Origin: Nannobrachium achirus
Lineage: Eukaryota; Chordata; Actinopteri; Myctophiformes; Myctophidae
DNA length: 64,000 nucleotides
Assembly: GCA_963921795.1 (NCBI GenBank)
Contig: OY997645.1
Span: 18,919,070 to 18,983,069, forward strand
Direction: 5' to 3'
The notes beneath the pieces are model-generated. The model made no database searches, was not told the DNA's origin, and saw only the letters and a program-made list of their open reading frames with translations. Numbering within the stretch: the first letter of the stretch is position 1; each line of letters begins with the position of its first letter. Of the stretch, positions 1 through 36,207 are shown piece by piece. Position numbers and translations under genes: made by a program.

Positions 1-422
1 AGCATCGCTATATAAATGTTGCTAAAGTTGAGAATGTTCTCATTATGACCACTAGCACAGCAGCATGTCAGCAGAATGACATAAAGAAGACCCATTGTTT
101 TGGGCATTGTGCTTGACATCGCTCTATCAAATACAGTCTTAACTCAGACCATGTACTGTACTCATGCATGCCACATATTACACATCCATTTGCAGCGCTT
201 GTCAAAATCCCCCACTGTCCTGGGTATCGATGCCAATGTCGATTATAAACTAACCCCAAACAACATCCTGATCAGACTTGTGGGTGGTTTTAACAAGGCT
301 ATTTTGTGTTTGGGTCTAAAAAACTAAATGTGAGTGAGCATGAGACAGAGTGTAAAGTGTGGATGGCTGAGATTAAATTAGGTTAATTTCACCGTTCTGT
401 TTGTCTCTCTCTCTCTGTCTAG

Positions 423-22874
<22,452 letters not shown>

Positions 22875-23245
22875 CACATCGCCCGCCAGGCCACGAGGGC
22901 ATGCCGTGCAATACAGGACCTGTTGTGTTCGTGTCTCCGTATGCAGACCACAGCCAGGGAGAGGAGAGAGGGGGAAGATGAGACCAGCTGAGAGCTGGCC
23001 CCGTACGAAAAACAAGCTACACCAAGGGCGGGACCGTTGGCAAGAAGCACCCCCCCTAAACCATACCTCCACCACAGGGTCACAGAGGTTGCAACCCACC
23101 GGTCTGGAGGGGGTTAACCGTGGACAGGAATAACCCCCTATTACTGACAGGATGTGAGGTGTGTGTCCCCCAGCGGCACTGGGGCATTGTGGGGAAGGTG
23201 CTCGGCCGCCACACCTTGTCCACACACACTCACGCACGCACTTAT

Positions 23246-23280
<35 letters not shown>

Positions 23281-23720
23281 AATGTCGATGGGGTTCCTTC
23301 TTCTTTCTGTAGTTTCCTTTCACCCCACCAGGGGGACAACAACACTCTGTCGTAACCCATGACGTCGTCAGCCTAAGTTAGCGTCCCGTGTTTTCAGTCC
23401 TTGTCTGTGCGTGTCAAAGAAGGAAATAAAGAAGAAGAAGAAGAAGAAGAGGAACAGAACAAGAGGGGAGATAGTCGTCAAAGAAAAGAAAGAGGTTCTT
23501 TTCTGTCTCGCAGGCTTTCGACACTCTCGACTGTTCCAAAAACCAATGGTCCCCTGGAGGTCCTCTCTGCAGTATCCCTTTTTAAAACTGTAATGTGTTG
23601 TAGGTGACTTCTAAGTCTCTACTGCCTTGTTGTGACCTGTCCTGTATGGTCTGTATCAGGGCTGGTTCCCTGCAGAGCCTTTGGGCAGGGAGATATGTTC
23701 AATAATATTTATACTGGCGT
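22875..23720. other. gramd1b: gramd1b 3' flank / UTR
   Basis: Follows the stop codon. Contains a CA microsatellite at about 23247-23276, a GAA run near 23428-23450 and an AATAAA at 23425-23430 in GAAATAAAG that could be a poly(A) signal. The transcript end is not determined. Confidence 0.45.
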
Positions 23721-23895
23721 GCTCCGATACCTCACTTGGTGGAGCGTGCACTATATTAAGGCTGAGTTCTTCTTGCAACCAGCCCGGGTTCGAATCCCAC
23801 CCAAAGCCCTGTGCTGCATGTCATCCCCTTCTCCCCCTTTCTCTCCTGTCATTCCTGTCTCTCTACTCACTATCACTGTCAAATGAAGCAGAAAA
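23721..23895 (+). repeat. tRNA-derived SINE copy (family 2)
   Basis: CTCACTTGGTGGAGCGTGCA (box-A-like) and GGGTTCGAATCCCACCC (box B), followed by a TGCTGCATGTCATCCCC tail shared with 32916-33100. Confidence 0.7.
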
Positions 23896-24948
23896 TGCTT
23901 ACAAAATATATGAATACTAGCCCTTACCCACTCTAATGTATGTGCTCCGAATTATGTGCAGAGGTTGGGTTTTGGGGTGTGCACACTGCACAGTATATGA
24001 GGGATTGAAAGTATCTTTGCAGCGGAGTAAGCACAGATACACAACATTAACACAGGACACGCTCACGCACACAGCTCAGACGCACAGAGCAAAGAGAGGG
24101 GCGACACGCGCGCGCACACACACAGCACACACACACACACGGAAGTAGAAAGTGAAAGGTAAACGGTGCACAAACATGCAACACACACGCGCACAATGTT
24201 GAACACAATGAAACACACACACATGCACGCACGTAGCGCGACATTCACTGGAATACAATAAGCAACATACATGTTTGCAACTTCGTGCACACAGATACAT
24301 TATTTTGGAGGTTATTTAAATTGTGGAGCGTGTGCGTGTGTGTGAGCGTGAGCATGTGCTCAGCCCCCCCCCCCCCCCCCCCACACACACACATACACAC
24401 AGTGCAGGGGGCAGAACCGTAATTTCCCACAAACAATACGTGAACCGTAATTTTCCACAAAAATAGCTGCAATGCGTGTGCGCTTCCGTGGCCCACGTTG
24501 TAAAGTCTGTTTTTTTCTAGGCATAATATCTGTCGTGGCTGTCCTGCGTTTGTTTGCTGTGCGAGTCCGGCGCGTGCGCAGTAGAAGACGTGAGTACAGT
24601 CCCGTCTGTGGCAAGGAAAACCTGTAAACCTGTTTGCATGCGGTGTCCGCATGCGCGCCACCTACAGGCTAAAAGATGGTGAAAAATTGGCAAATATTTT
24701 GAGATTATGAGAACTGGACACATATGTGAAGCTGGAAAAGTGAATGGTCGCCGAGCAAGAACCATTATTGATTTTTTGACATTTGAACAACTGCTGGACC
24801 CGGAGTTAGTAGTTTAGTGTGCGCAAGGTGGTTTATCTGTTAGATATACCTAGACTGTGCTCTGGTGTTGTAGAATCTTAGGGTTTTGAAGGACGTATGG
24901 TATGGAGACCCACTGCATTGTTTTGTTACCTCCAAACATGCCATAAGC

Positions 24949-25294
24949 CAGTGTTTCTCAACCTTTTTTTCTGCATGGGCACACTTTTGATGTCCCAAGA
25001 ATCCATGGGCACACCAACATAATACGGGGGTGTAAATATCGTCACTGTCGGGAAGAAACCACGTTTCAAATGTGTATGTTTCTTCGCAAAGTAAAGCCCT
25101 GCTTCATCATACAAGGCTGTCGCACAACAGTAGTGAAAGGCGTTGTGTGATTGTAGATCGGCTGTTTTCACTAGTTTAAATCATTTTTAAAATGATAAAT
25201 ACAATACTGGCTTTCAAGCAGTTTTCAAGGGGCACACTTGACCCTTCTCAAGGGCACACCAAAGGTCCCCAGGCACAGTGGTTGAGAAACACTG
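24949..25294. mobile_element. hAT-type MITE with exact 8-bp duplication
   Basis: Ends CAGTGTTTCTCAACC and GGTTGAGAAACACTG are perfect 15-bp inverted repeats, flanked by identical CCATAAGC. Contains the left part of a family-D MITE (TCGTCACTGTCGGG) and half a hairpin at 25129-25173. Confidence 0.88.
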
Positions 25295-25299
25295 CCATA

Positions 25300-27210
25300 A
25301 GCAAACCCACAGGAAGCTGTTTGAACAATAAACGTTCAACGTCATGAGGAGGAATCATATATCGAGACGCATCATGCAATTCACAGGAATTCTGTTTCAC
25401 CGTCGTCATGTCCAGGAAATTTGCAGGTATCAATTCTGCAATCATTGCTGATATCTTGGCATTTTATTTTATTTTGTATTTGTTTTTCACACACAGTGTT
25501 AAATCCCTTTATATTGCACATTTTCTGTACCTGACCACCTTTCCAAGAGATGAGAATGTATTTTGGCTGGGAAAGCAAAAATCCCTGGTGATGCTGTAAT
25601 GAGAAGAAAGGGGTACTGCAGCCGGACGAGTAGGGAGACACATGTTCTTACGTGTTTTATTACTAAACTGTGACTGTATCTCTTTGAAAATGTTTCAAGT
25701 TAAGAAAGAAATCTATGAATATATTTGAAATATATAAGTGCATATTTCATTATTTAAAATATATTTCAAAAATATATAAACTTTACATATATTTATTGTT
25801 AATTTATGTATATATGAAAAGTTATCAGAGCTCTAGACTGGTTAAAGAATTTCTAACAAAAACAAAAAGTGTTTTAAACCTGTGAAACGCATGCCAGATG
25901 TGTCTGTGACATGTCTAGTGTGCATGAATGAGTGGATTTTGCGCGAGTGTATTCGCGCATGTGCATGCGTGTATGCGTGCGTGTGTGTGTGCGTGTGCGT
26001 GTGCTTTCATGTGTAAAGTGGGAAGTTTTTAGCATTCCACAATTGCTCAATATTTCATTTCTGGCACATGTAGCCAAACTGCCTTTGTTTTTAAGCCCCT
26101 GTGTTTGGACACAGCCTTGTGTTGGACCGAACAGGCTAGTTTACAATCTAAAGAGTTTCATATCCAAAATGAGCTATCTGCCATTGGAATCAATTCAGAC
26201 ATGTTCTTAGTATGAACCTAAACTAATTATGGTACTTCGTTTGGAAGGATAATACATTTAGTGTATTGGTCCTCACTTGACAAAATAACAATTATAAATA
26301 ATGGGACCCAATGCATTTTACTTCTATGGACTAGTGAACTGGAGTAATTATTTATTTCCCCTCAAATGGATATATAGCATTTTCTTGATTAATTCTTTAA
26401 CTACCCACCATCCGAACCACTCTACCCATGAAATACTGTGATCATTCCCAAATGCTACTCTTCCTTCCCCCTTTCAAGTGTATATGCTGGATGCAACAAA
26501 AGCATGAGTATCAACCGTACACATCTAAAATGTAACCAAAAGAGAGGGACTAGACATGTTCCTTCTCCAGATGTTATGCTAGATTATAAATAAAGTATTT
26601 ATCGCGGATGTGAGATGTCTACTGGATGAATTGGCAGAAAGCAGCATCTCTTTAGAATTATAGTCAACAAAGACCCCCCCTTGATGCTGAGGGCACTCAT
26701 GAAAGCACTTACAACAAGAGAGAGAGAAAGAGAGACTTTGTGTTGTTGTGAGAGTAATGCACTTTATGGACCATTCGTTCAGAATGAAAAAGAAAGAAGG
26801 TACAGTACTACAGTCTGGGGGTTTAGAAAACCTTTTTATGAATTGCTTTTGGTGCAATATTGTCATATTTAATCAGTTACTCCAAAGGATTTGAAACTTT
26901 GTTGCCCAAAAAACAAAAAGAATTCCCCCTGTAATTCCTGACACTGAAATCTTCATCATACACGTGTTACCTGGCATTCTAGCATATTTCCATTTAGCAT
27001 TTCTGAAATATTCACGTCCCAGAGTTGTGGCTTCAGACTGAATATAGAGTGACTGTTACTCTCTCCATGGCATATTTCAGGGTAAGGCAGGAGGGAGTTG
27101 TTTGAGTGAGGGCATAATGTTTCCACAAAAGTGTGCCAGTGTGTTACTGAGGGATGTTTAGAAACCAGAAAAGGCATGCTTTTGGCGGGGGAGCCTCTGG
27201 TGTGTGTGTG

Positions 27211-27266
<56 letters not shown>

Positions 27267-28270
27267 TGTGTGTGTGTGCGTGAAATCTGATCTGGAGTTG
27301 AAGTGCTTGGAAAATGTTTCTGTTTTATAGAAATCACTTTCACAATCAGGCTAGGCAACACTGAAATGATGAAATATATATATGGGATTGTATTTCGTAT
27401 ATATACAGTATATAAAAATGTGATTGAAATGCTTTAAGAGTTTTTGTTTTCAAATTGTATGTTTGTTTGCTGTTTTGGAAGGAAATTGCTTGATTGCTAT
27501 GGATTTAATGTAGGCAATAGGAACATTCTTACTTATGGTCACGTATGGTCAACTCTCAGTTGGATAATCATTTAGGGAATCGTGTTGTTCATTCCAGTTG
27601 GTTATACCTCACCTTTTTAGAATCAGCCCAATCTGGCTTTAATGCCACACTGTTTTATTTTATTAATTTCTCAATGTTTTTTGTTTTGTTGTAATTCCGA
27701 AGCCAAGTTCTATCTATTTATTCATCATGACATCACAAAGCCTATGCATACATTTGTAACAGTGACCGATTGTTATTATTATAGGCTACTATAAGGGCCA
27801 AGCAAACACCTCATTTTGAAAGGCATTAAAGGTCTCCTTCACGGGTAGATCTACCTCTCTCTGCAGTGATATGTATCACACTTAACGTTTACTGCTCGTC
27901 TGATAATCCCAAATGTAAATTAGGATTTGTTTTGCATTGTTCTTGTTTAAATCCCTCTCCAATCTTCCATTTCTGGAGTGCACTCACACAGATATTGGTA
28001 TTATTATGCGTATTATTGTACGATTTCTATCCTTTTCAACGCATGATGTCTGAACCCAACAGACCAATTTTGTTATCGTAGACGCGTAAAGAATCGTGCT
28101 CTTCACTGATTAATTAATTAACATTAATTGGCAATGGGTTTGCATGTCACAGATGAAGCAAGGTGACAACCTCGCATGTACTGTACAATTCACTACTAAC
28201 CCTCTTCGTAAAGACATGATAGAAATTGCACAGACACACACACCCCTGCCGAGAAGTGACTACTGATCAA
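25300..28270. other. Intergenic stretch, little recognised
   Basis: AT-rich sequence, a purine/pyrimidine alternating GT/GC tract at 27201-27279 and a small GAGA run near 26716-26735. No exon, RNA gene or full transposon seen. Confidence 0.5.
27201..27279 (+). repeat. GT / GCGT compound repeat
   Basis: GT run, then about 11 GCGT units, then GT again. Confidence 0.95.
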
Positions 28271-28280
28271 ACGCATAGCA

Positions 28281-28740
28281 CAGGGGTCTTCAACAGGGGG
28301 TCCGGGACCCTAGGGTGTCCTCAGAGTTTTTACAGGGGATCCTCCAAATCTTTGTGTGATAGGAACTTGTTTTTTTCCCCCTTTCTTATATTAACCACTT
28401 GAACCCTAGCGTCCATATTGTGAGAACTTTAGCCAAAAATAGCAGATCTACAAGCTCACAACGCGCTGCGAGGCGTTTTGAGCTTGTAGATCAGCTATTT
28501 TCGGCAAAGAGCTTTGGAGGGGGAAAAGAGCAGACTAAGTACAGAGTGAAAGGTCAAGTTTATTAAGTATTGACGGTTCAAGTGGTTCAATATCTGAAAA
28601 CATTAACATGAATCCAAAATACACTGATTGTGCTGTCAAACGATGAATCTATATGGAATCTTCGAAACGGTTGTGGGGGTCCCTGCTTCATCTCTCTCTC
28701 AACTAAGGGGTCCCTGGCCTGAAAACGTTGAAGACCCCTG
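28281..28740. mobile_element. hAT-type MITE, 460-bp family, copy 2
   Basis: CAGGGGTCTTCAAC and GTTGAAGACCCCTG ends, identical 8-bp flanks GCATAGCA, and exactly 460 bp, the same length as copy 1. Hairpin at 28431-28506. Confidence 0.9.
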
Positions 28741-29402
28741 GCATAGCAAATGCCCATCTTTGTGTCTTGACAAAATACGTCCTGATGTAGCTCTGTTCAA
28801 AAATGAAAATGGATTCTACTGTATACTTTTTTTAAATGTTTTGATTCTAGAGAGACTTTTAGTGACATTTATACCTGAAATATATACTGCAAGTATATGT
28901 TATGTCTATCTACAGTGTTCACACACACTGATAAAAGAATTCTGCCTGCGCTGCGCGTAGGTTTTGGGTCATTGAGGACTTTGCCTAATAGAGAATGAGG
29001 TGAAAATTGGCTTTCTGGTTCATGTGAAGTAGAGACAGGAAGTATGAATAAAGAAAAGTATTGAATAAACTGGCTTTGTCATTTCATTACATTTTGTATA
29101 GATTGGCCAGAATAGGGCTGGACGATATAATATTGTGTTATGACATAAGTGTTGTTCTTTCCTGGTTTTACTCACTGATGGCCAATGTTTAGGGGCCAAG
29201 CATGTAGTGCATATTGTTCTTGTTGGTTTTATTATTCTTCTGCCACTTTTTGCAGTTCTGGCTTAACCGTGCTGTTGTTTTTTACTAAACTAAGCAATAT
29301 GGTAATGGTAGAGGGCTATGCCAAGTGGTGAAGACACAAAACGAACAACCATTGGTAAAAGGCCCTCTCCTCTCCTCTCCTACTTGTTACTTCTCATCAG
29401 CT

Positions 29403-29414
29403 GTGTGTGTGCGT

Positions 29415-29477
<63 letters not shown>
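29403..29477 (+). repeat. GT microsatellite
   Basis: GT with GC interruptions at the left end. Confidence 0.95.
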
Positions 29478-29483
<6 letters not shown>

Positions 29484-29841
29484 CAAAGACATCATATCCT
29501 TTATACCTAAACTGAATGGTACAACTTACTGAACAACTGAATCTTTCCAGATTACGGAGAGTCAGAGACATCATGAAAGTTACAACGACTGGGACATCAC
29601 TGCCGAAAGCTATACGCTGGCAAAGCTGGCCATAACTTCAGGTACATTCAAAAATGTAATATGGCATGCATAATTATCAATCATCTAAGCTCAATAGGCT
29701 CTATGCACAGCAGCCATATTGGAAAGAAATTGGGCCTCTTCCTTGCCGCAGATGCTAACCACTTTGGAGACTTAGGCACAGGGGTGTTGCACCAAATTCT
29801 GGCCCCTGGGTACAAGGATTCACTCACATTTTGTGCTTATA

Positions 29842-30190
29842 TTGAAAAATAGCAGATATACGCTGCGAGCTTGTAGATCTGCTATTTTTGAAAAAGAATC
29901 AAGTCTTTGAATATTTCAAATCCTTCTAAGGTTTTTTGAAAGCCCTATGTTTCTATGTCAGTGGTGCTCAAACTTTTTCATGTGAAGGACCCCCAAAATG
30001 ATATGTATCTAAAATAGTTAGTTCCAGGGACCCCACAGAAGCAAAAGCTGAGTTACAAATGTTCGCTTAAAAAATACATATATTCAAAGATTTGCACACA
30101 TTTTCATGACTTTTCAAAAATAGCAGATCTACAAGCTTGCAGTGCGGCACTCTGTGCCGCGCTGTGAGCTTGTATATCTGCTATTTTTCA
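29842..30190. mobile_element. Foldback relative of 21247-21814, decayed ends
   Basis: Hairpin modules at 29842-29891 and 30113-30190 frame a middle with CCTTCTAAGGTTTTTTGAAA and CAGTGGTGCTCAAAC, as at 21400-21560. The left hairpin has lost one side of its inner stem. Confidence 0.7.
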
Positions 30191-30787
30191 ATAGCTAAAG
30201 TATAAAATAATTAAGGCCCCGCCACCTTAGGCCCTAGTAACTCAGTCCCACGTTCCCCCCCTTGTGACGCCCCTGATGAATGTAGTCAGATATATCTGAC
30301 TGTTCATGTGAAATCAATAAACATAATGCATAATGCGAAAACGAATACAGGCTGATAGATGGGTACTCTTGGGTTGTAAGGCTATTCATTTCCTACACTG
30401 ACATTGAAAAATGTGCTTGAACAATTATTAGATAAGATATTTCAGACATACAACCCTAAAGAAAAATGTATGTCAGGGAGGTTGAGCTGCTATGCTGACA
30501 ATACAAGTTGACTCTGCCCTGCTTCCTCTGTTGTAGAACACAGAAAACTGTGATTCCTTGTCATGCTCTGAATATGTTATACCATACTGACCATACTGTC
30601 ACATCTGTCCAAGCAGATGTGACAAGCATATACCTCAATAATATCTGCAATATTATAATTATAATAATGTACAGTAAAGCCCAGAGGTAATTGAAATGTA
30701 CTTAATTATCTCTAGGAAAAGATTGGACTCAAGGATGCCTCTCCCACTCATTTTAATATCCACTAAGTAAGAGATACGCTGTATAAA

Positions 30788-31062
30788 TTAGATTACACTT
30801 TATTGTCCCAGAGGGATATTTAGTTTCATTGTGTTCAACATGGAACCCATAAGAACAGCATGTACTGTAACACCACTAGACAAGACAGTACATAGAATAT
30901 CCAGACTACAGTAGGCAGGTTTGTTTAAAGCTGAAATGGCTGAATGGACCAAACCCCTACTGAAGCGCACGTTGTCCCATCTCAATGTTATGTACCTCCG
31001 GCCAGATGGCATTATAGTTAAGTGACGATTGAGGGCATGATCAGTGTAATTTCTCAATTGTC
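30788..31062 (-). repeat. LINE reverse-transcriptase 3' end fragment
   Basis: Minus strand reads NRHLTIMPSGRRYITLRWDN and SALNK, a motif typical of the C-terminal end of fish LINE ORFs, followed by a 3' end TTTATTGTCCCAGAGGG (plus-strand wording). Broken, non-coding. Confidence 0.55.
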
Positions 31063-31102
31063 AGTGCTAGGCGTGTGAGGGCTTTGTCATTCATCAGGGG
31101 GG

Positions 31103-31202
<100 letters not shown>

Positions 31203-31377
31203 TAGTAGTAGAGCTGTGAGAAGCAGAAGCACACAGGAAGGAAGGAAGGGCTGGTGTGTAATCCGATCCCTTTATTGATTTCACTAATAACTGTATATCC
31301 ACCTCAGTCTTGAAGGGTCACACATTTCCAGTTCATTTGTGCATACTTGTGCACCTGCCATAGGTATTATCTTTTTG

Positions 31378-32150
31378 TCTCCACCAGCCGAAGGCATGGG
31401 GGAGAGTATGTTTTCCCCTCCGTCCGTCCGTGTGTCCGTCCGTCCGTGCGTGCGTCCGTGCGTCCTCGCAGTTTGTGAGCAACTAAACTCAGTCGCCGTT
31501 GGCCCGGTCGCTGCCAAAGTGAGCACAGACATTCCCTGGATGCCAATCTAGAACCTCTGTCCTAAATTTTTCAAATGGGTCTTTTCTAGCGCCACCTAGT
31601 GGTCGATGTTTGCAAAACACATTTCTGTGCACTACTCTTACAGATTTTGTCCAAAAATCCTACAAATCGGTAGGCAGTATCTCGACAGTCATGTGATCGA
31701 CACGGATCTGTCCGATTTTGCATATTCCATCCTGATTGGCTAAGATTGGCTTCCAAAGTTTGTAGGATTGAGCCGTTTTGAACAAAATGCCTCAAATCAC
31801 AAACGCAAAGTGCAATTATCATGAAATCGCGCACACACGTTCCCACTAGGCCGAGGAAGAAATGCCACTTAATTTTTTTAAATCAGCCTCATGGTGGCGC
31901 TATAACAGGCTGATTTGTGGTTTTACCTATAACTCCACCGATCAGTTTCAAACTTTTAAGCACACTCCCTAGAGGCAAAGGATAAACCTTTGCCCTGCAT
32001 TTTTCACATCAGACTTTTATAGCGCCACCTTTGGGCCGACTTATGTAAAACACATTTTTGCCACCTTTTTTACATTGGCCTATTATACAGTAGCACCACC
32101 AGGACGCACGGCCTGGTGGAGACCTGTGCTCGGAAGAGCACTGCTTCTAG
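31378..32150 (+). mobile_element. Helitron/Helentron-like element, copy 3 (internal deletion)
   Basis: Same ends as copies 1 and 2, including GTGCTCGGAAGAGCAC and terminal CTAG before T, but about 380 bp shorter: sequence jumps from CAAAACACATTTTTG-type internal repeat straight to the 3' terminal region near 32060. Confidence 0.65.
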
Positions 32151-32324
32151 TTTTCTTTCCTTTTCTTTTAATTAACAGCTTGTCCTTGTGCTTTTCAGTA
32201 CACTTTAACAACCAATAATACTGGGACCACCTCAGAAAAATCATAAGCACTACCATGTCACACAATACAAGGTCTAGCCATGCTGTGTTTTACCCAGTCT
32301 ACTGTAAATGATGTAATTTATTTA

Positions 32325-32560
32325 GGGTAGCAGTGGCTCAGGGGTAGAGAAACCGTCTTAGAACACAGAGAGTTCCCGAAGGGTTCCCAGTTCGATCCCG
32401 GGCTCCCCCAAAGCGAAGACTCCTTGAGCAAGACTCTGAACCCTTAGTTGCTTCCGCTGAGCAGGTTGGTGCCTTGCATGAATTCCTCCGCCATCAGTGT
32501 GTGAATGGGTGAATGTAATGCACAATCTCTGTAAAGCGCCTTGGATAATAAATCCACCAT
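32325..32560 (+). repeat. tRNA-derived SINE copy (family 1)
   Basis: CAGTGGCTCAGGGGTAGAG (box A) and CAGTTCGATCCCGG (box B), TTGAGCAAGACTCTGA and a GTAAAGCGCCTTGGATAA end. tRNA-like head without a foldable mature tRNA context. Confidence 0.75.
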
Positions 32561-32915
32561 TTACACATTGTTTAACTTGGGAGATGTCTGTTGGGAATGC
32601 ATGCCCCTTGGTTATACAATACCCATATTACCTGCTGTCAAAGTACTTAGTGCAGCACCCATTATAGATAGTATAGATTATTGGAGGTCACTCTTTGTTC
32701 GGAAGGCATTCCCCATTCGGTTATGCAATACCCATTGTACCCGCCTACTTCATTATCATAGTAATTGGAGGCCAATCTATGACGTCAGTAATCAGAATAA
32801 TGGTGTCCGTAATCAGAATAATAGCGTTATATTGATGGGCTACGGGTTGGTGAATTAATTTGAGAAATCAACCAGAAGAGGCAGCGGCAAACAGAAAGGT
32901 GTTTTGTGGGTGCCC

Positions 32916-33100
32916 GCTGGCGCTGGCCTAGTGGTCCAGGCGACAGGTGCATACCACATAGGCTCTGATGCCTGTCAGCGTGTCGCGGGTTCGAGTCCTG
33001 TTCCCGACAACCTTTGCTGCGTGTCACTCCCCATCTCTCTCCCCGTTTCCTGTCAGTCTACTGTACTATCAATAAAGGCATAAAAACCCCAAAAAATAAT
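32916..33100 (+). repeat. tRNA-derived SINE copy (family 2)
   Basis: GGCCTAGTGGTCCAGGCGA (box A), GGGTTCGAGTCC (box B), then GCTGCGTGTCACTCCCC, a C/T-rich run, AATAAAGGC and an A-rich end. Same family as 23721-23895. Confidence 0.78.
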
Positions 33101-33529
33101 CTTTGAAAAGCCGTTTGCCTCTCGTAGATCAAGTCCGCTTCAGACAGCACGCCTCCGTCATTTTAACAGTTTTGGCCTAAGTAGTCCCTGACTTAATTTA
33201 AAGGGCTGTAGTCTGTTCTCACCAAGCAGGCTGCTTTACCGAGCATTCCGCAAAGAAAAAAGGTTTGACTAAGTTGCTGTATACCGAGCGTTCCGGTTAT
33301 CCTCATAACATCATAATATAAAACATTATGTCAATTGCGGTCTATGGGCCAATGGAAACGGGCGTGGGCAGTGTTTGGATTCCAGGGGCGGGGCTGTGAC
33401 ACAACCACTGTTGGATTTGTACTGATGTGACTGGGCCTGACGTCCATATGCAATTTTACTTATAATTGTAACAGTCTTTCTTTTCTCCCTGAGAAGCAGG
33501 CTAATAATTATATAATAATTACACACTAA

Positions 33530-34480
33530 CAGTCCATCCATCCTTCCATCTTCAACCACTTATCCTGAATTATGTCGCGGAGGTAACAGTTCCAACAGAG
33601 TTTTCCCGTCTTCCCTTTCCAGAGCAAAGTTAACAACTTCCTCCTGGGGGATCCCGAGGTGTTCCCAGACCAGTGGAGATCATCATCATCATCATCATCA
33701 TTCGAGTGCCCTCGAGATCTGCAACACAAGCTTCTTCCACTGGTCTCTGTTTGCTCATTGCCGCACCAAGTTCATTCACAGTCAGTCCTGTGTCCCTACT
33801 CAGAACATCTGGAAAAGTCTAGTTCCCCTTGATGGGCAGGGTAGTCTCCACAGAAGAATATCCGAGATGACCTGGTCCTTTGCTCTGTGACTGTGTCCTG
33901 CAAAGCGGAGTCTTCTTTGTGCCACCACAACTGAGATGAGAGGGATGATGCCTCCATATATCTGAGCTTTAGTTGGATGGTTCCTCCATGAAAGGTTCTG
34001 GACACGCATGCGAGGAGTCTTGTGTATGTTCCGTCAAGACGATCCCGAAACTCCTTATTCATTGTCCATGTTTCAGCACCATACAGCAGCATACTTTACA
34101 CACAGGCTTTGAACAGGTTGATCTTGGTAGCTCTTGAGATGTCTGACAGCCATATAAGATGTAGCTTATTGCAAGCACTCCAGGCCTGTCCTTTCCTTGT
34201 CAGGAAGTCCTTTTTGCTACTGACTACGTATGATCCAAGGTATTTGAATTCCTCTGTTTCTTTGATGTCACTGTACCAGCGGAGATATAATCCCTCCATC
34301 TGGTCCTTGGACTGCCACTGGGTCTCTTCCCATGTGGGGCGTGCAGCGAGGACCTCCATAGCGAGACGCTCGGGAGGCATCCGTACTAGACGAACCACCT
34401 AAGCTGTCTCCTTTCCAAGTCAAGGAGCAACGGTTCTACTCCGAGTCTCTCACGGATAGTGAACTTCTCACGCTACAATA
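33530..34480 (-). pseudogene. Non-LTR retrotransposon (LINE) ORF2 C-terminal remnant
   Basis: Minus-strand pieces in several frames, upstream to downstream: WYSDIKETEEFKYLGSYVVS, LLYGAETWTMNKEFRDRLDG, RRLRFAGHSHRAKDQVISD and GSPRRKLLTLLWKGKTGKLC, ending near a GGAAGGATGGATGG-type 3' tail. FKYLGS, LLYGxExW and RRLRFAGH are typical of the region after the LINE reverse transcriptase core. Frameshifted and truncated at its 5' end. Confidence 0.8.
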
Positions 34481-34649
34481 TCTCTAAGGGAAAGGCTAAT
34501 TTTGTCCACTTGTATCCGTGATCTTATTCTTAATCTTTCTGTCATGACCCATACTTCATCATGACCATAGGTCAGCCAGCCTGCGGCGGCGGTAAGTGAC
34601 CTGGATGTTGGATAGGAGGCACTGACCCAAAAGAAATTGAGAAACACTG

Positions 34650-36207
34650 AGTTAGACAGTTCTCAAGATATGAGGGGGATGGACAGACATAAGATTTTGC
34701 ACATTTATAGATAGATACAGGCCATTATACTTTATATGTTCAAGGTGTTTATATGTTCATGGGAATATGCCTTCATCTATAACAGGTGTTTGACACTCTT
34801 CTGTTTTATTAATCCCAATTGAGCTTTTGCAAAGTAATATCTAAAGTGTCTCAGATCAAAGGATTGATGCTTTTATTTTAATATGTATTATTGTGTACTT
34901 TACTTAAATTAATATAAATAATATATTTCCTTTTGGAAAACAATAATTCGATCATGGACTCAATTGGGATTCAAACTCTTCTGGACACAATCTTGACTTG
35001 GTCTCGCATCCCCCCTTGGTCTTTGGTCCAGACTCCACGCGGTTTTGGGCTCGCTTGATGTCTCACTTTAGTTTGTGTCAAACTGAGCACTAGTAGTGCT
35101 CATCTATTATGTAAACAATAACTGTTAACTGCAACAATATCATTATTTCCATTGCAAAATTATTCAAATTACAACAAAGTGATTTTACAGTATTACATTC
35201 ATCATTCACAAATACATTCACATTTCTAACAGCAGGCACCAATCAGCTCATTGGGAGCAGTTAAGGATTCAGTGTCTTGCTCAAGGTAAAAGATGCCATG
35301 AACCGTCCAATTTCCATCCGGAGGATATAATGATACGTAGACAAAGAAGGTCTTTGATTTCTATTTGAATTTGTATGTAGGCCTATATTAAATACAAATC
35401 CCCTTTAAATATCCAATAAATGTAATATAACATCACAACCAATAGCTGCAGGCAAAGGTAGCCTATCTTGTATATAGGCCTATGTATTTATATAATAAAC
35501 TGCAGGGATCAGGTATTCAGATTGCCATACCATCTCAACATTGTGCTTTATTGCATAATCCATTCATTCCCATTGTTACAGGTCCTCTGGGGACTTGTTC
35601 TCCTTATCCCACCCTGCCCCTGTCCTCAGAAATCTGCCACTGAATTTAAGAATCTCTGTCAATAGACACGTCAGCCTGTCTTTTTGCTATTACCATAATC
35701 AGTTTAAAGCACAACAAACACCTCGCCTTCTCAGTTCTCCACCAATATTCATCTTTATACTAAAAGTGGTCCATTCATCCATCCATTCATCCATTCATTC
35801 ATTCCTTGGCCCTAGAATTAAGGGTGAGGTCCATGCGTAAATATAATGAATCAATGGGGGGATGGGACGCACGCAGCTCCCTCGTACCCAATGAAAGTGA
35901 AGATTGAATTTGCAGGAGGGGCGGAGGATGAAATCCACTTTCGTCGTGGACACTCGCTGAGGAGGGCGGGGCGCTGCTCTGTGTTTGACAGCTGCGAGAT
36001 AGAAGATGTATAGCGCATAGTCTGAAGGAAAGCATGCAGCTCGATGGCAACCGTCAGCACCACACAGACATCAACACGAGAAACGGGATCCATCATCATG
36101 GCTTATTATAAGACTATACAGGGCTTCAGAATGCAGAACAGAAATTAGTGCTGATTATTTGGATTTAAAAACAGCAGCAACAACAACAAACAAAAACATT
36201 AATTGTC
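34650..36207. other. dact3: 5' flank of dact3
   Basis: AT-rich up to about 35560, then rising GC. It must contain the dact3 promoter and 5' UTR but I see no convincing TATA box. A GCAGCAACAACAACAAAC-like run (36171-36194) lies just upstream of the ATG. One upstream ATG near 36099 reads only a few codons. Confidence 0.4.

Noticed and set aside
32325-33100. tRNA genes
   Set aside because: Box A and B motifs are present but belong to SINE heads with SINE tails; no complete cloverleaf with acceptor stem was found.
33796-34398. Functional reverse transcriptase gene
   Set aside because: Only C-terminal pieces in different frames; the catalytic core and the 5' part are missing.
35851-36099. Upstream or antisense coding frames over the dact3 5' flank
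   Set aside because: No homology or codon pattern recognised; most likely 5' UTR/promoter DNA.
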